The notes under the pieces are model-generated. The model did no database searches and had not been told where the DNA came from. It was given only the letters and a program-made list of their open reading frames with translations. This document shows positions 1 through 12,989 of a stretch of DNA of 64,000 bases, piece by piece; positions within the stretch are counted from its first letter, which is position 1, and the number at the start of each line of letters is the position of its first letter. The translations under genes were made by a program, and so were the position numbers. This DNA is from Brachypodius melanocephalos (Eukaryota > Chordata > Aves > Passeriformes > Pycnonotidae): contig VZSR01000520.1 of assembly GCA_013398615.1 (NCBI GenBank), forward strand, positions 21,875,265 to 21,939,264. Reading direction: 5' to 3'.

Positions 1-3000
1 TAACTATCTTCAGCACTTTAGCATGGCCCATTCGGCAAGATTCCTCAATTTCCCCAATGGAAGAGGGAAAATATTGGCAATGTCCCCCATTTTGAAGCAG
101 GCAACACAAGGTAATTTCTGACTTTTCTAACTTTCTATATTTCTAACCAGGAGAAACATCTATGCAGGAATCCAATATGAAAACTTTCTTTTGCTTTTAA
201 GCAAAGGAGAAAGAAATGGGGCAAATTATAAACCCCTTAAGAATCCAGTATGTAAAAGCTATGTGAAAAATACTGCACTCTGAAGGGATTAGCATGAGAA
301 AAACCTTAAAGCAGAGTGAAACTTTAGAAATTATTCAATATGGAGTGATAAAATCTCAAATTTTCTGAGGTACGCTGGTCTTTCCCACTAGACAGAGACT
401 TACCTATGAGGATTCCAGAATACCTCTGGATACACTTGTTTCTTTTGAAACTGGCATCAATCACAAAGCATGCCATCATTCTCCCTTGGTTTGTCAATAA
501 ACTACATCACAATGCAGCAGATAATAGTAGCACTATTTCCTCTAAATCAGCACTGCAACATCACACCTCTTTCTAGACCTACTGAAGTAGGTCATCCTAA
601 AAATACAAAATTTGTATTAGTTCCTGAAATACTTGTAGTTTTAAGCACACTTGACTTGAATATCAGATGGCCATCATCAGCTTATCTGCACCTCCCAAGA
701 AGCCATAGCTTGCAATATGAAAACCTTGTAACACAAAACCAGTCCTACAAATATACACTAATTTACACCAAAACTCCTGTATGCTTTCTTAGAATCCTTA
801 ACAGGAAAAACCTATCCAAGTTAAGACACTTGCATGCTTACAAGTACCAAGAGCATTAAGACCACCCACTCTGAACTGCTATGCACTAAAATTTCACAGA
901 AAAAAAAAATCCCTGCATTATCTTAGGAGGCTATCTAACTATATGAATATTTTTAAGGAAAAGTTCATCAAGTCTTACATGAAAGGGAAATGCTGCAACC
1001 CTTAGCAAATTGTTGTAATCACTTGTGAAATTTTATACTGGGAGAAACAAGGCAGAACTAGCAACCTAGTAAAAAACAAAATTCACAACAAACAACCAAA
1101 ATCTTCAAATAACCAATACAACATCGTCAAACTTTACAAGCAGAGACTTCTTTACAAAAGAAAACACCAAGAATTTTGCAGGAGATGAAACGTCACATGT
1201 TCCTGGAGGAGTCAGCATGGAAAGCATGGTAGTCCTTTACACACCATATGAGATTCCATTGAAAAATAGACAAAGTAAGTAAATAAAGAGAAGCTTCTTT
1301 TTCCTCACTCTGAGCATATTCATGTGTGTTGGAAAAGGGAAATACCAAGGTACTTATTTTGCAATTATGGATGACTAAATTTTGTGTCCTTATGTCTGCA
1401 TTACTGAAATCAGAAAGTGCTAAGTTAATAAAGTGTGAAGGACAGAACTGAACTACTTCTGGTCTCAACTAATGTTCTTTTAATTACTATCAGACAAAAG
1501 AGCCATTAGAAAAGATAATAGCAAAACAACAGAATCTTCTTGTTACTAATCAAAGCACCATCACTGGAATAAAAATATACTAGTTATAAATGTCTTGCTT
1601 AACTCAAATACCAACCTTGTTACCACTATCCATTCTATGTCTCCTAGACTAGAGGGTATAAAACATTTGCATAAACTAAAAGGGGTTTGTTTTCCAAAGG
1701 TACAGGAAACCTAATGGACAAATATAGCTGCCCATTTAATTGATTTTCTACCATCAAGAGCATGCAAGACTCAAGTTCTGGGACTAGCAATTACACGTTT
1801 CTACATACACTCAAATATTTTTAACACTCTGATTTAAAATCAGAGGAACCATTTTTTTCCTTCTAAATCCTAGCTATTCAGGGAAAAAAAACCAACTTTC
1901 TGGCTATGAATCAAGAAATAACTTTTAAAAAAAATTAATAATTCATTCATAACATATCATGTTGGCACTTACTAGAACATCTAGTCATAGATGTAGATCC
2001 ATATAGAACTTACAAATCTTATAAAATTATAAAGTATATGTTTTATTATTGTTAAAAGGAGTGCAAATACTAGATGAGCACTTGGCATCACTACATTAAA
2101 AAACCACAAAACCATATAACCCTAAAAAAGAATCTTTGTAAAGTTAACACTTCTTTTTCTTTTTTTATCTTTTTTTTGTGAGTATTTTGCTATGCTAGAA
2201 ACAACATGTTATTTGATGAAGACTAATCTCAACATAAAACTGGCAGACTTTGGCGTACTGTAAAAGAATCAGAAGTTAGGGAATTATATATGTGTAAGGA
2301 ATTCCTGGGAAATACAAATTTTACTTTACATTGACAGAGTCGCCAAGTGTTCACCTAATAACGTAAGTAGAAGACATACAGAGAATGAAGTGTGCACACA
2401 CATGCAAGGCAGAAAACAAACCCCATACATGTTCTACATCTAACACTTGCAACAAATTATTTTTGTAAAGCTTTAAGGCATCCAGTAGCAGCGTTTCATT
2501 GCAGACCTTTGAAAAATCAGCACAGACAGAATGCTGGAAGACCCTCTCTTGCTCCACAGAAGTTTTCTTCAAATCGAGGTTGTAACTCCACTAAAAAGCC
2601 ACCTATTGTTGGTAGACTGCCAGATTACAATAAAACATAAATATTCTATAACTCCAGCTCAATACTGCTGCCAAAACAGTATCCGTGGCAGCACCTGAAT
2701 TGCTGCTGCTGGTACTACTTGTACTATACACTACCCTACCTGCACTCTGGCATTTCCTAACACCAGATTACAGATGGGGACAAAGTGTAAACCACTGTTA
2801 GATCAAGCTCCAACATTGGCATATGGCCCAACTGGTCTTTCCTCCCCCTTCCCTCACAGCCATGACATTTCTTAGTCCAACTCTTTCAGAATATACTCTG
2901 ATAATAGTTTTCGTTTCGTAAGTACACTGGATGCTCAACAAAGCCAACTGAATGGACACATGCCATTTTCTAATTTTCCAGTGCATGACCTAACAAATAT

Positions 3001-3530
3001 TTTCAATAAGTCATGTTATAAAAAGAACAACTCCACCACTGTATATTCAGTAAAATATTTGTAATTTTTCATGTACAATTGGAAAGCCGGAATTTAGAAC
3101 ATGCTAGGAAGATGATAAATCGCTGCTGCACCTGATTATCTGGTTCTCTACAGAGGATTTTTTTCCCCATATTGCCAATGAAGAATCTAAATAGGACTAA
3201 AGTCACTACTTGAGACTGTAAAAATACATACAATTCTTCCAAGAGCTTTGGAGCTGTGCACTATAGTTCTTGATTCAAGCAAACAGGTGCCACTCTATCA
3301 AGTGGGGAAAAATAGTACAAATGTGTGAAGCTCTTTATGTGGGAAATTACAAGAGAGTTAAATGGCACTGAGCAAGGCACAAAAAGTGCTTTTAAAATAG
3401 AAACAAGGGAACATGCAGAGAACCTCGGTATCTAATTTAATTAATGATTGAGAATGCAAAGGCTCCAACTGGTGAAACATTAGCAGCAGCCATGAATTTC
3501 ACTGTAGTTCTGTATAACAAGTAATCTTAC
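1..3530 (-). other. NOVA1: NOVA1 intron 2, distal part
   Basis: This is AT-rich sequence with no recognisable exon on either strand. Canonical NOVA1 exon 3 (GTTERVCLIQG and onward) was looked for by eye on the minus strand and not found. The short open frames here, including one of 91 codons at 1193..1468 minus, have no recognisable protein character. No transposon was recognised. Confidence 0.7.
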
Positions 3531-3607
3531 CTGAGTGATTCTCAAAAAAATGTCAACACATCGATTGTATTTTTCATCTGATCCTGTCAATGCTGAGATG
3601 ACAGGCC
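3531..3607 (-). CDS. candidate alternative NOVA1 exon encoding a KH-like C-terminal half
   Basis: This 77-nt stretch in NOVA1 intron 2 has the form of an internal exon. On the minus strand a pyrimidine-rich tract (CATCGTTGATCTCTCACTG, then CATCCTGCAG) precedes it, and CAG/GTAAGA follows. Joined to exon 2 (phase 1) it reads G-PVIS, then ALTGSDEKYNRCVDIFLRIT, then Q, with no stop, and ends at phase 0. The pattern (strand ending in LTG, then an amphipathic helix with Y, C, I, F, L and I on one face) is that of the last strand and helix of a type I KH domain. It aligns without gaps after the glycine to the canonical VCLIQG, TVEALNAVHGFIAEKI segment of NOVA1 exon 3. An in-frame TGA lies just upstream of the surrounding open frame, so it is not a longer exon in that direction. 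The splice sites and frame are seen. Its use in NOVA1 transcripts is inferred, and a fortuitous open frame remains possible. Confidence 0.55.
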
Positions 3608-4519
3608 CTGCAGGATGCAGTGAGAGATCAACGATGAAAAACAGATGCTTAGTCTTTTCAAAATCAAAACCTACAAGACCAGCTAAATACGAAATTTTGT
3701 CCAAGATTCATACTTCTTTATATCCAACACATGCTGATGTTACATAACCACTTTCATATCTCTCACTTACTTACAAGGGATCTGACCCCAGGTCGATCAT
3801 ACCACCAATGTTTAATTTTAAACCTGGTCTCCAACATTCTGCTCTTTCAAGAGCTACCTGGTCACATAGCCAGTTACTCACATCACCTACATCACCCTAT
3901 GTTCTTCAACCTTTCACAAAGGAGACTTAATTTCGTCCATCAATTATGCAGAACACTCAAACCTTAAACAAATTTACTGCAATTCAGAAGTCAAGAAGAA
4001 CAATAACAAGCTCAAGCAAAGAGGGATCAATTCATACTCAAAGGCTACAGAGGCATGCTAGCACTGTAGAGTTGGGAGCTCACGTCCATAAATGTGTCTC
4101 CAAAGACTGCCTTAAACTGACATTTCAATCACATAAGTTCTTGCAAAGGAATTGCAATGCTTGGCTATTATCAAGAGCAGCACACCTCATATTAAACAAA
4201 CTCCAGTAAGATTCAACCATAATTATCAATGTGTTAAAGTGAAAACTAGTTCGTATGAGTGGACAGGAATTTAGATCTTGTGATTTTTATGTATTAAAAT
4301 ATTTAATGTGTCTATCAAATGTAGGGAAAATTTAAAGCAGAGTATTCTGACAATCCTTTATTTTAATCAAAATACAAGCAATGTAGTTGATCTTTGTAAT
4401 GCCATGAATAATCAAAAGTTGGGATGGAGAAACCCCTGCAACAAAAACAAAAATAGGGTGGAATAGAGCTACACAAATCTGTACTGGAACACTTACAAGA
4501 TCTCTAGGTTATAGCATAG

Positions 4520-4562
4520 AATAAATATATATATATATAATAGTATAAATATATATATTTGA
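4520..4562. repeat. AT-rich microsatellite
   Basis: The stretch consists of TA dinucleotide runs interrupted by a short non-repeat segment (AATAGTATAA). Confidence 0.85.
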
Positions 4563-5149
4563 TATTTCCTCTAGGGGAAGGAAAATGACCCTGAATACCA
4601 GGGTGAATTGTAAGGAACCTGCTGTTTTCCTAAATCTATTTCATGCAGTCAAAATGAAGACAGTCATATCTACAGTAAATTAAAAACCTTGCACATGCAC
4701 AGCACACTAATTGATTCCATTTGCCAGCACCAAATTCCAACTCTCCATGTTCCCATGCTACTAGAAGTCCTTAACCACAAGATTGGGCTAAATAAAACAA
4801 GCACTAAGCATTCCCACTACAGAACGTACTATACTACACCAGAAATTCATACCAGACACAATATAACTCTTTTCATTTACAGACAGGAGTTGTTGTCAGA
4901 ATAAGCAGAAATATTTTTGCTAAACCCATTATAACCATGACATTTCAAAAACACATGCATCAGCTTCATAACTCAACAGATAGATTTGATAAACACGAAA
5001 AACACATTACAGTTTTAGATTGAAGTACATTAAGAATTTTATGCTAGTGTCAAACAAATCCAATTAGAAAAACCAAAAGGCCTACCTAGAAACACGGCCA
5101 TCAATAAGAGTCAGAAAAGCAGCCTTCCAATTTTGAATATGCATTGCAT

Positions 5150-5690
5150 TTTATACCGTGACACTGCAGCCTCTGAGGGTCAGATTAATTAAGATCAACA
5201 GCAGCTGCAGTGCAACGTGAGAAGCACACGGCCACAGCTCTCACCAGCCCAGCCCAATTACCTGCAGCATTCCAACACTGGACAAGTGACAGCTCCCGTA
5301 CTCCTCACCAGGTCATTAACTCCCACTGGCCAATTGATGAATGGTAAGAAACAAACTAAATTCAAAGATGGGCTGGAAAGCTGACCGCACTGCTGCAAGA
5401 TGCAACAATGAGCCTCCAAGATATTTGCCGGCCAAATCTTTATAGCTGTTGCTTAACTTTATGTGAGAGCTGTGTCCAAAGACACAAATGTGAAAGCCGC
5501 AAGGTGAAATCCTCTTCCCCAACCACTCTGTGCTCCAATTCTGGAGGCCAGTCTGATGAATTCACTAAATCCAAGGCTTTTTTCCCTGGCCAAAAAGCTA
5601 CTGATCACTGGCAAAATAAATTCTCTAGTCAACTACTGAGGACAATATCTAAGCTAATGAAATTAATTAAAGAACAAACAAGATCAAAGA
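5150..5690. other. possible conserved intronic element
   Basis: The block is less AT-rich than its surroundings, has no sign of a transposon, and contains TTAATTAA-type homeodomain-like sites at both ends with E-box-like CAGCAGCTGCAG between. A 96-codon frame (5408..5698 plus) is cysteine-rich but unrecognised and lacks splice support. NOVA1 introns are known to be rich in conserved noncoding sequence. The assignment here is inference. Confidence 0.3.
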
Positions 5691-8600
5691 GTATTTGAAA
5701 AAGACATTGCTTGTTACAGGTTGCATCCATTAAGAAAAGCAAGCAGGTGTTTGTTTACTGCACAAGGCAGAAGAGGAAAACAAGAAATTCACACATTCCT
5801 CGTTTATGTTTCTTAAAATATTACCTCTAAGACCTCTATCCTCTGTCAAGAATCCACTAAAACTTGGACTTATCTACAAAAAATGATTGAATTATTGTAC
5901 AGAAATTTTAAACTTCATTAAAGGGGAAAACTTAAGTCTTTTTTCTTTTTTCTAATGCATAATTGCTTTACAGAAATCCTGACTTTATCAAAAAGCAATG
6001 CTAGAAGCAATACTAGAAGCATCCTCATCTACATAAGCTTTCTAATCTACTGAAAATACTGTGATTTTCAATTATATTGAAACCTAGGTAAAAGCAATCA
6101 CAAAGAAAATGTTGAAAAGTTAAAATACAGCATTTCCCTGACATAACAGCTGTCCTCACTCAAATCTTTATTTTGACAACAAAGTTAGTTGTTAGCCTGT
6201 GTCATTTATTAAAGTTAGACTAACCATTCCAAATCTGTCAGAAGTTCTTATAACCCTTTCCATACAAGACAAAGACACAGCAGTTTCTTGCAAACCAAAA
6301 GCCATTTACTATGTCAAAGTTGATTCACTCATTGACATGAAAAAGCCCCCACAGGTAGAAAGAAATCAGTGCCAAATTTCTACTTTAACTTCTCAAAATT
6401 TCTCTAAGCCTACTAAATTAAAATACACTAAGTGATAGTACAGGACAAGTTAGATATGTAACAATCTCAAGATTCTACTAAGTTACATACTCAGTTTCAG
6501 CTTCCTTTTAAATGCAAAATACTATGGACTTACTGGCTAACAAGCTAACTTTTTTTTATTCTGTTTCAGTAACTAGGCAACAGACAACTGTCCAACTGAG
6601 AATTATCTCTCTGAACAGCTGGCAATCAACACGTGGGAGTTTTTCGTGGTTGGTCTCTTTCTTTTTAAACTAGTACAAAGATCAGTGATTACTTTAAAAA
6701 TCTATACAGCTCTAGATTCCACCTCTGAAATCTCTACTCGCTGTTTAGTAATTCCTCTGTCCCATTACCCCTGAAGTTACTCATATAAGTAAATGTTTAC
6801 AACAGCATCCGAAAATCTTAGATATATACTTATGTAGTGTCTAATTAGCTAATGTCACCACTTCAAGAAAAAAAGCAGGATCATCAAGAAAAAAAAATGA
6901 AATGCATTTACTGATGTATAACAAAGCCCTTCAAGGAACCAGCACAACAGACAGATAATAACTAAAGCCATTCTCGCTTCTAACTCCATTACTCTTTTCT
7001 CTTCCACAGCTGAAAAATCAGTATTTCACTTCAACATTTCAAGTGTTGATTTTTAAAACATTTCTTTCTTTACTAGATTTTGTTATTTTTAAGAGTTATA
7101 AATTAACATAATAAACTCAATTTCTATAAAGGAAATAATAATGGAGAGCCAAGCTTGATATATTACACCTTTCTCCTTCCTAGCAGTTTATAGGAGTAAT
7201 GATGCTTTACGATTATTAATTATAAATTCCTGTAACTTAATGTGTTACTTACACATAGAATGTTTTTGAAAAGTCTTTATGAGTCAAAAAAAGAGATTTT
7301 TCAAAAGGTCGCTAGCACAAAGATTAGATAGATTATCTCCCATAACACATGAATGATAAAAAAAATCTGATATTTAAACAGAAAACATCTAAAAATAGAA
7401 GTCCCTTGGTAAAAGCACAAAATAGCCACACAATACTTCACACACTGTCGGCATGAGATGGGAGATGAAACCCCCACCTTTTATATTCTCCAAACACTGA
7501 TATAACTACTGACTAGAAATCTGCTTTAAGAACAACACATCTAATATATTGCTGAAACTAGTAAAACCCTATCCCCATTTAATTGTGCTTTTATTAATCT
7601 CTGTTCTTGATATGATCTAATTTAAGTACACCTATGACATCATATGCCAACAAATTGAAAAACACTGACCAAGTTCAAATTCACTCAAGCACCAAGTTCA
7701 CACCAGGCAAGATCCTGTTGCAAGATAAACAACACGATGTGATGTAACAATTTTGTGCATGTGTGTGCATATGTGAGAGACTGGGGCAGGAACACAGAGA
7801 GAGGGAGGGAGAAAGAGTGTGTGTACAGCAGCGTTTGCAAGGGAAAAATATACATGGCCTGAGTAGGTTTGAGTCCAGTGCTCACCAAAATGCAGGAGAA
7901 ACACATCAGCAATGAAAGCTTCAGACAACAGAAATAATCTTTCTTCTACTATTCAGAAAACCATACATTATAATAGTTTCACAGAATAGACACTGTCTTT
8001 ATCAAGTTGGCTAAACTTGTATTTATTTTTTGAACCAAAACCTAGCAGTCAACACACACCATACTTTCTATGAAGAAGGATCAGCATTATTTAGCTTAAA
8101 AGTACGGCATATTTTGCCATTTTAATTTTATTTCTGCTGATCTTGGGGGACATGCCTGAACAGAAAACAGAATCAGAATATCCAAAGTCAAATTGCAGGA
8201 GCCCAGACAATAAGAAAAAGTCAGCAGGTAACCTGAAAAGAGAACAGTAAATTGCATACTCAAAAATAAACTGTAGTGGACAGTAATGTATTTGTAAACT
8301 GCTTCCTATCTTGCAAACTAAAATATTCAATGCAAAGCTGGTTTATTTCCTTCAATTTCTTGTAATTAGAGCTGCCATATAATTCTTCAGTAATTATGTC
8401 ACCTTTTGACGCACAAAAATAATTCCAACAGAAATCAGTCTGCATACTGAAGTCCTATATCACAGAGGGAAAAGAAAAAAACACTATTAGATCATAGGAA
8501 CGCCTCGTAACTTCTGTATTACAAGCACCTTCCTCCTTTCCAAACAGGAACTTACTCACTTTTCTAAAACTTTTCGGAAACACAGAAAACTTTCATAGAA

Positions 8601-10937
8601 GCTTCAACGAGAGACCATTCCATAGCAAAACATACATTAAACATATTTGTAGTCACAAGCATCAGAGTTAAGAACTAAGTAACATCAATTAGGAAAACAG
8701 TAATTTTTTAAAAAACTTCGTAAGAAAAATAAACCATAACTTTATCTTAGCTCTTTCACGAGGTTTGTATTCCCTAATGTTATATGAGCAAGAGTCTGGA
8801 AGAAACCCAAAAGCCATCAGCGCAAGGAATGACAGGACCTCTGAAAATTCCATGGGCTGGTGGTCAGACGCAAACAGAAATACTAACAAGAGCTAGCCAC
8901 GCTGGAATCCATTTCCCATCCCTGTTCCACGCTTTGGCAGGTATCAGTCACCAACTTCCTTAAAACACTCACTTCCCATATGACACAACGGGGCTGCAAA
9001 TTCAAGGCAGACTGTATAAAGTCGAACTGGAACTTCATTTGCACCTGTTACTGCGAAAATGTCTGAGCGTCCCTGCCCTAGTTATTTATATTATTGCTGC
9101 TCATTCTAAGGGAGAATGTGTTTTATGTCGCAAACGTTTTTCTCACGTCACTCTTGCTCGCAATTTTTTTATTTTTCAAAGGTTCTTCTGCTACTATTGC
9201 TGCATCTTTACAATTTCCTACACAAAAAAAAAAAGTAATTGTGATTTAATCAGAAAACAGAGGAACTATACTGGAGCACTGAACAAAAGATCTAATCTTT
9301 GGAGCGTCCCTTCCAAGTGAGTGTAAATAAACTGTAGTAAAATGAAAAGGCTCGTAATTTTGTATTTGGAATATTCTTCATAAACACCAATTTTCTGTAA
9401 CATCTTTGCATATTTGATAACCCCTCATGTATAATGCAGAAAATCTATTTCATTTTCATCTATTGACAGTGAATTTAATTTAGTATTGCAGCTCTTTACC
9501 CAGATTATGCTATTAATTCTGCAATCAGGCTCTTTAGAATGCTTTCATTTCCTCCAAGAGTTCTCACAATTCTACATTGATTTTTTTTTTAATCTAACAT
9601 ACCTTTCAAAATAAAGGATCATGTTTTTCCTAGCTTTCTAAAAAAAAGTAAAAAAGAAAAAAGCTTCAAAAGCAACAAGCACCAGTTCATAAGCTTTCAA
9701 CATGAAAAAAAAAAAATCTACATGCAATACTTCAATCCCTGACTTTTAAGTATTATAAACTGCATTCATTAAGGAGACATACAACAGGTGCATTAGAATT
9801 TCCACATCAACAATCATATTTGTAAACAGACCAAAATATCTCTGTTAATAAAAAGTTATCCACTTCTGCCTGACAGTAAAGCCGGAGGACAGGAAAGCTA
9901 AATGCTCCAATGTTAGTGTTCTGTTTACATCCATACCAACTGCCTTTGCTATTTTGTGGAAGTCAGTCTTGTTAAAATAGAACAAATGCAAAGCAGCTCT
10001 TATTTTCCAAAAGAAAAAAGTCAGCAACAGCTAGTCAACTGGATTCTAAATCACCAATTATTCTTCAAAATAACAAAATCAAAACACAAAAGTGTCAGCT
10101 ATGTTATTTTGCATCAGTTTTTAGAAAATCCTCTAGAGCAAAGTTCAATTACAGAATGCTAATCTGTTCATCTGTAGGAAAAAAACCTCAATTATTCAAC
10201 TGCAGAAGCCAAAATCTTGTCTATCATTATATAAGCCTCCTTCTTCAGAAATCTTATAAAGGAGGAGTGCTAATTCAGATATTACTGTTATACTCAAATA
10301 TAAAAAACTTTTCATGTGCATTAATACAGCTAATATAAAATGATATGGTTTTTATTCATCCAGAGTATTTCAGTTTTATAATAGAGTTTTCTTCCACCAT
10401 CATGATAAACATAATATAAAGAATATCTAAAGAGCAGCACTTGTCCTCTTTACTTCACTCCAGAGCCAATGAACAATGCAGTGAAGCAGAAAGAAGGTAC
10501 ATAATGGATTTAAAGTAAATGGCCCATTCTTTATGAGGTAGTCTTTCATTTTTACTCATTCTAGCTTAATTGTCATTACAACGTCTGGAAACTTCAAACA
10601 AACAATTATCTTTACACCACCTGTCACATCGGTTCCTTAAAGCTAGAAATTTTAATAAAAAATACAGCAATCAATGTTAATGAAAATAATCTTTTGTAGA
10701 AACATTGTAAATGACTTTAAACTTATTTCAAGCAGTTAGTGTCCAGTTCAATCCATTTCATATGCCAAAACAGACAGAATATTTATATAAACTATTACAC
10801 TTTGAAACATACTTTTGAAACATACATAATGCTTCCTGCTGCACTGGAAGCTTAACCATCAATATATGAAACACACTGACATGTACATACATGCCTGGGA
10901 ATTTAAAAATAAAGAATTGGCTAATTTTTGCACCTAC

Positions 10938-11081
10938 CTGGATAAAAATCTTTGGATTTAGACAGCTTGATGGTGGCCCCAGTCTCTTTCTGCAACTGAA
11001 CAATTGTCTGTCCTCCCTTCCCAATTATAGATCCAGCAGCATAACTAGGTATGAGGACCTTTAGAAAATACTGGCCATCCT
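10938..11081 (-). CDS. NOVA1: NOVA1 coding exon 2 (KH1 domain, first part)
   Basis: This 144-nt internal exon encodes 48 residues, beginning [17 protein letters not shown] and ending [11 protein letters not shown] with the last codon split. It contains the GKGG loop of a type I KH domain (SIIGKGGQT) and the helix after it ([10 protein letters not shown]), which I recognise as NOVA KH1. The minus-strand acceptor is TTTTTCAG just right of 11081. The donor is CAG/GTAGGTG just left of 10938. Both boundaries are phase 1. NOVA1 is a nuclear neuronal RNA-binding protein that binds YCAY clusters and controls alternative splicing. The last strand and helix of KH1 are normally supplied by exon 3, which I do not find in the window and which should lie to the left. 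NOVA2 is the close paralogue. NOVA1 is preferred because the residues match my memory of it, but NOVA2 cannot be fully excluded from one exon. Confidence 0.95.
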
Positions 11082-12889
11082 CTGAAAAATTGAGATATGC
11101 ATGGTTAATATGGCTTATAAGTTGTCATTTTTCTTCCCCAGACCCACAAATAAACAAAAGGTTACATCTTTAAACTCCTCCATTAATTCATGCATTTACA
11201 TCTAACCAGTTGCGTCATTATACAAGATATGTTTAGACTGTGCCTTTGACAGTTTAAAATATCTACATTTATTCCAAACAAAGAACCCACATAGGTTCCT
11301 TAATTCAGTAAAAAATTGCAAATAATATTGCAATTATATTTCAAAGGTAGATTTTTTTTTTTTTTTTTTTTTTTTGCAGTGAGAACCACAGCATGCAGAA
11401 ACGATCAGACCCTTTAAAAGAAAACTAAAGCCCTGCATGAAAACGTGGTTAGTGACAACTACAACCTTGCTTGAAAATACTGCAAAATAAATGACAAAAC
11501 CAGGAAAGAACGAATTGTAAATTCTAATGGGCTATTTGTTTGTCATTAGCAAACACATGAGAACTGCAATTAGCTATTGCTTGCATTCTTCTTAAGTGAG
11601 CAAAACGACTACTCTGCTACCAAATAACCCACCCAAAACGTGGGGGTTTATTCCAAGCATTTCAGCCACTGCCAAGAGAACAACTCAACACGGTGAGGAT
11701 GGAATCACTTGCCTAAGTAATCCTCATGTATTCCTTTAGCACTTCTTAAGCGACAACGATCTCTTTTAAGCTCATTAATTAAAGGACACTAAGAAGAATT
11801 TTTCCCAATTGATCAAAAGCCTAAGTCACTTATTTTTTAAATACACTTAAAAGGTGACGAGATAGACAATGCCAGTCCTCTACCCATCATTAGCACTAAA
11901 GCATACCATCAAAAGGGAAAAATATATATAGAATGAATGGAGGGGAGAAAGAAAAAAGCATTTCAGTCTGATTTGGAAACTGCAGAATTTTCAGTACCCT
12001 CCTGCCATTGCTAAATCCAGCTACACTGAAGTCTGAGGACCTTTCCAAATAACTGTCTCTGAAGAAGTGCAAGGCAATAGGGATACACTGGTTCCCCAGA
12101 CTAGTGCTCTCCCCAGCAATGATGGCAATGTCCCATTGGCACGGATATCAAAATATCATGAAACCTGTTTCATAAAGTTGGTTCTTTGGGTTGTTTTTTT
12201 TAAACCCCTAAGCAGAAGAAATGATCTGAGTTCACATTACTTGTCTTCCCTGAGACTATAAAGCGCCTCAGTAAGTGCCTGTCTGTGACAAGTGGTGCCC
12301 ACCCGTACTAGATAGCTGGGGAACCATGCACTATGTATAGCCAGACCGCTGCTCTCAACATTGGGCAAACAAATTCACCTCTGCCTCGGTGCATTGTTAT
12401 GACGACTCCAGTGCAAACGGATAAAGGAGATGCTGGTCCCGTTATAACTCATCTCCTCCAGGAACAGCAGGATGTTAACTAGCGAGTCCCCGCAGCCGAG
12501 GGGCGACTCCCCCCGCCACCAGCCAGCCCTCGCCCCCGGCTCGGCACGGCAAACACACGCCGTGTACGCGCTGACAATGGAAGTGAGGCCAAGGAGGAGG
12601 AAAACGCACGGCAAGGCTGAAATTCAACTTGCGACCCCGAGGATGTGGAAGGAGGGAAGAGCATTTGCCGTCTCCTTCCAGCTGCCATTTATTGTCGCCC
12701 ATCCTTACACGGGCGAGGGAGATAGCTGGGCTGCGGGAGCCCCTTGTGCTCCCTCCTCGCCTCCGTAGGGTCACGGCTGTGCAGCCCCAGCGTGGATATT
12801 AAATAAAAAGACCGGTAGATGCTGAAAACCGACGCCATTTTGATGAATGATAACATTAGAGAAATGGGAATCTTTGGGCGGGGGGGGGG
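11082..12889 (-). other. NOVA1: NOVA1 intron 1 (approximate)
   Basis: This is the sequence between exon 2 and the assembly gap that probably holds coding exon 1. It includes a 24-nt T run (11352..11375) close to exon 2 and becomes GC-rich beyond 12470 as it enters the CpG island. The right boundary is uncertain because the exon 1 donor is not visible. Confidence 0.55.
11352..11375. repeat. poly-T tract
   Basis: A run of 24 T residues lies about 270 bp from the NOVA1 exon 2 acceptor, within intron 1. Confidence 0.9.
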
Positions 12890-12989
12890 NNNNNNNNNNN
12901 NNNNNNNNNNNNNNNNNNNNNNNNNNNNNNNNNNNNNNNNNNNNNNNNNNNNNNNNNNNNNNNNNNNNNNNNNNNNNNNNNNNNNNNNN
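12890..12989. other. assembly gap (100 N), probably hiding NOVA1 exon 1
   Basis: Exactly 100 N, the usual placeholder for a gap of unknown length. It is preceded by a G run and followed by a purine-rich tract, both hard to sequence. The NOVA1 N-terminal coding exon (starting MMAAAPIQQNGTHTG in other vertebrates) was not found in the visible sequence on either side, so it probably falls here. Confidence 0.85.

Larger units (their letters stand above)
3608..10937 (-). other. NOVA1: NOVA1 intron 2, proximal part
   Basis: This intronic sequence lies between exon 2 and the candidate alternative exon. It contains an AT microsatellite (about 4520..4562), a moderately GC-rich, repeat-free block (about 5150..5690) that could be a conserved regulatory element, and TG/GA-rich sequence near 7755..7825. 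No other exon or known transposon was recognised. Confidence 0.7.

Noticed and set aside
1193..1468. 91-codon minus-strand frame in NOVA1 intron 2
   Set aside because: No domain, no flanking consensus splice pair in frame, and no recognisable family.
12375..12614. Minus-strand frame ending at a GTGAAT donor (exon end 12379) as an alternative NOVA1 first coding exon
   Set aside because: The frame would leave phase 2, but exon 2 needs phase 1. The peptide has no resemblance to the NOVA1 N-terminus.
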